Assembly: GCA_027622115.1 (NCBI GenBank)
Contig: JAQBZS010000294.1
Coordinates: 1 to 8,020 of the forward strand
Reading direction: 5' to 3'
DNA length: 8,020 bases
Source: Planctomycetota bacterium
GTDB lineage: Bacteria; Planctomycetota; Planctomycetia; Planctomycetales; Planctomycetaceae
Below the pieces are notes generated by a model. It ran no database searches and was not told the origin of the DNA. It was given only the letters and a program-made list of their open reading frames with translations. Below, piece by piece: positions 6,518-8,020 of the stretch; within the stretch, counting starts at the first letter, position 1; every line of letters begins with the position of its first letter. Position numbers and translations under genes: made by a program.

Positions 6518-6691
6518 TTATGCCGCTTTTCGCAGTTGATTGAGCGCTGTGAGGGCCAACTTGGCCTTTTCAACTCCACCGATCTTGCGAACAAAATCTT
6601 GGATCGCAATCACGTTGCGCTCGCCCGATTCCGGAGCGGACTTCGTTTTCGACTTTTGGATTTTGGATTTCACTTGCTTCGCTTGACTCAT
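6518..6691 (-). CDS. Small lysine-rich protein, 57 residues, function unknown
   Basis: The ATG at 6691 has one of the best ribosome sites in the window, GGGAAGGAG (6705-6697) with a five-base gap, which decides this start over one 23 codons upstream (6760). The N-terminal part (residues 2-22) is hydrophilic and lysine-rich (six K between positions 5 and 17) with S, Q and P, probably disordered. Residues 24-57 look like two helices separated by a glycine turn: NVIAIQDFVRKIGG, then VEKAKLALTALNQLRKAA. There are no cysteines, signal peptide or membrane segment. The basic tail plus a short helical hairpin could suit nucleic-acid or protein binding; that is speculation. It is divergent from the acyltransferase gene at 6872. 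I do not recognise a named family. Confidence 0.75.
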   Translation of the reverse strand: MSQAKQVKSKIQKSKTKSAPESGERNVIAIQDFVRKIGGVEKAKLALTALNQLRKAA

Positions 6692-6696
6692 GGGGA

Positions 6697-6705
6697 CTCC
6701 TTCCC
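6697..6705 (-). promoter_or_regulatory. Ribosome binding site of the small lysine-rich gene
   Basis: On the minus strand GGGAAGGAG is complementary to the 16S anti-Shine-Dalgarno core and lies five bases before the ATG at 6691. It is the main evidence that this short frame is translated and that translation starts here. Confidence 0.75.
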
Positions 6706-6823
6706 AAATGAACGAGACGGACCGATTCGCTGAGCCCCTATCATCGGCACAACCAGACACGATTCTTCACAACGGCACACAAATCCGCCAAAGCGAAAAG
6801 ATCACTCGCCGAAATCTTTGGGC

Positions 6824-6829
6824 TACATT
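6824..6829 (+). promoter_or_regulatory. Candidate -10 box of the GNAT acyltransferase gene
   Basis: TACATT, within GGGCTACATTTG, lies 43 bases before the ATG at 6872 and resembles the GCTAAACT string before the tRNA. No convincing -35 is present 17 bases upstream (ATCACT). If it is used, the leader would be about 36 bases and include the GAGG ribosome site (6861-6864). Confidence 0.3.
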
Positions 6830-6871
6830 TGCGGGACTCCGTGAAACCTGTACCGATGGCGAGGCATTTCC

Positions 6872-7936
6872 ATGCAATTTCGTGTCTCATCGATCAACGA
6901 TTTGACAGCCGAAGATTTCGATTCTTGGTTGCGAGTCCTCCAGGACAACCCGCAGCTCGACAGCCCCTACCTCCATCCCGAATTCACCAAATGCGTCGCC
7001 GCGGTCAGACCGGATGTCGAGGTCACGGTCGCCGAGGTCAACGGACGGACGGTTGGGTTTTTCCCGTTTCAGCGAATCGCGCGTCGAGTCGGTCGGCCGG
7101 TGGGCGGGCGATTGAACGATTGCCACTGCCTGATCGCGTCTCCGGAATTGCGCTGGGATTTGCAAGACGTCATGCACGCGTCTCGGCTGACGTCCTGGGA
7201 CTTCCATTATCTTCCAGCCGATCGGCCGCAATTCCAGGACCACATCGAACGCAGATTCGATTGTGCGTACATCGATGTTTCGCACGGTTACGAACAGTAC
7301 ATCGAGAACTTGGACAGCAAACGAGTCGTGAAAGAATCAGCCCGCAAGAGCCGAGGACTTGAGCGGGAATTCGGCAAGCTGCGATTTGAATGGCATTCGC
7401 ACGACAAACAAGCTTTTGAAACCCTCCGCCAATGGAAGTCCGAACAATACCAGCGTTCCGACATCGCGGACGTGTTTTCCTTTCCGTGGACCTTGGAGTT
7501 GCTGCGGGAGCTTGGGTCTCGATCGGGCGAGGAATTCGAAGGCTTGTTTTCCACGTTGCATGCGGGCGATCGAATCATCGCGGTCCATTTCGGGATGCGT
7601 GCCGGACGAGTCTTGCACCATTGGTTTCCAGCGTATGACCCCGAATTGCGGAAGTTTTCTCCCGGCTTGATGCACGCATTGGCCATCGCGGAAGCGGCTC
7701 CCCAGCACGGCATCGAACGGATCGATCTGGGCGAAGTCTGCGACTACAAGTCGCGGATCATGTCCGGCAGTAACCCGTTTGTTGCAGGCAGCATCGACTT
7801 GGATACCGTTCGACGACTGCTTCGAAGCGGTTATCAACGCACACGCGAATGGGTCAAGAATTCGCCGCTGCGTGGGCCGGCCCGCCTGCCGGGCCGTTGG
7901 CTGCGGCAACTCACCGAATGGTGGGAATTCCGCTAA
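6872..7936 (+). CDS. CelD/BcsL-type GNAT acyltransferase (FemAB-like)
   Basis: A protein of 354 residues. GAGG (6861-6864) is seven bases before the ATG at 6872. The N-terminal half has the opening common to this family (FDSWLRVLQDNPQLDSPYLHPEFTKCVAA, then VEVTVAEVNGRTVGFFPFQR), a degenerate GNAT domain. The second half is the Acetyltransf_6 domain: GLFSTLHAGDRIIAVHFGMRAGRVLHHWFPAYDPELRKFSPGLMHALAIAEAAPQHGIERIDLGEVCDYKSRIMSG. Here the G/Y/L-M-L pattern forms the acyl-CoA or aminoacyl pocket, and the DLGE...YKSR segment replaces the usual DFGRGDEpYK ending. A basic, Trp-rich tail (RTREWVKNSPLRGPARLPGRWLRQLTEWWEF) is typical. Relatives are usually tied to exopolysaccharide or cellulose modification, but no polysaccharide genes are visible here, so the substrate is open. 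There is no signal peptide, so it should be cytoplasmic. Confidence 0.9.
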   Translation: MQFRVSSINDLTAEDFDSWLRVLQDNPQLDSPYLHPEFTKCVAAVRPDVEVTVAEVNGRTVGFFPFQRIARRVGRPVGGRLNDCHCLIASPELRWDLQDVMHASRLTSWDFHYLPADRPQFQDHIERRFDCAYIDVSHGYEQYIENLDSKRVVKESARKSRGLEREFGKLRFEWHSHDKQAFETLRQWKSEQYQRSDIADVFSFPWTLELLRELGSRSGEEFEGLFSTLHAGDRIIAVHFGMRAGRVLHHWFPAYDPELRKFSPGLMHALAIAEAAPQHGIERIDLGEVCDYKSRIMSGSNPFVAGSIDLDTVRRLLRSGYQRTREWVKNSPLRGPARLPGRWLRQLTEWWEFR

Positions 7937-8020
7937 AGATCGTTCGATGCACAACTGTAACTTTGGTGGGAGTTCGAGGTTGTCACTTTCCGGGGTCAGG
8001 CTTACGTCTTTCAGATTTGG
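7937..8020. other. Intergenic sequence at the right edge with a possible repeat boundary
   Basis: No gene start is visible. GGGGTCAGGCT (7992-8002) is a string I associate with sequences flanking REP-associated Y1 transposase (RayT-type) elements, which often carry AGCCTGACCCC on the opposite strand. The window ends before anything can confirm this. The minus-strand frame is open to the edge but is antisense to the acyltransferase gene and has no recognisable content. Confidence 0.25.

Noticed and set aside
7337..8020. Minus-strand open frame antisense to the acyltransferase gene, open to the window edge
   Set aside because: The opposite strand encodes a recognisable CelD-type protein; this frame has no motif or ribosome site.
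1..8020. CRISPR array, toxin-antitoxin pair, defence or phage module, riboswitch
   Set aside because: No regularly spaced repeats, no paired small genes with known motifs, no phage or defence domains and no conserved riboswitch core were seen on either strand.

Overview
The window looks like chromosomal DNA from a planctomycete (Pirellulales/Planctomycetales type). The evidence is moderately high GC and loosely packed single genes on both strands. There is also a Ser/Thr kinase with an N-terminal HxxxCxxC zinc finger and a multi-pass membrane tail, a bacterial LURP-one/scramblase-like protein, and a secreted protein with an alpha-glucuronidase-type N-terminal domain. This assignment rests on family recognition, not on a database search.

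Layout from left to right. Bases 1-93 are the last 30 codons of a plus-strand gene. A long imperfect inverted repeat (103-169) separates it from a convergent minus-strand pair: a secreted glycosidase-like protein (about 196-2403, probably frameshifted at its 3' end) and, upstream of it, a LURP-one/scramblase-like protein (2477-3064). Divergent from these is a tRNA with anticodon CAU (3205-3278), best read as tRNA-Ile2, followed by a textbook intrinsic terminator (3281-3315). A minus-strand DUF374 lysophospholipid acyltransferase-like gene (3336-4052) converges on the terminator and is divergent from a large plus-strand membrane protein kinase (4312-6030).

Bases 6031-6517 hold no intact gene. 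They contain the C-terminal fragment of a short-chain dehydrogenase (glucose 1-dehydrogenase type), starting 14 bases after the kinase stop and lacking both ends, and then a very strong hairpin (6408-6446). A 57-residue lysine-rich small protein (6518-6691, minus) is divergent from a CelD/BcsL-type GNAT acyltransferase (6872-7936, plus). The last 84 bases hold no gene; a motif there may be the edge of a dispersed repeat.

The genes do not form an obvious pathway. The only plausible co-transcribed unit is the LURP-like gene with the glycosidase-like gene, which share a strand and lie 73 bases apart. I found no CRISPR array, phage module, toxin-antitoxin pair, defence island or biosynthetic cluster. 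The observations most worth checking are the 3' frameshift in the glycosidase-like gene, the SDR remnant, the two long hairpins, the small basic protein and the architecture of the kinase.
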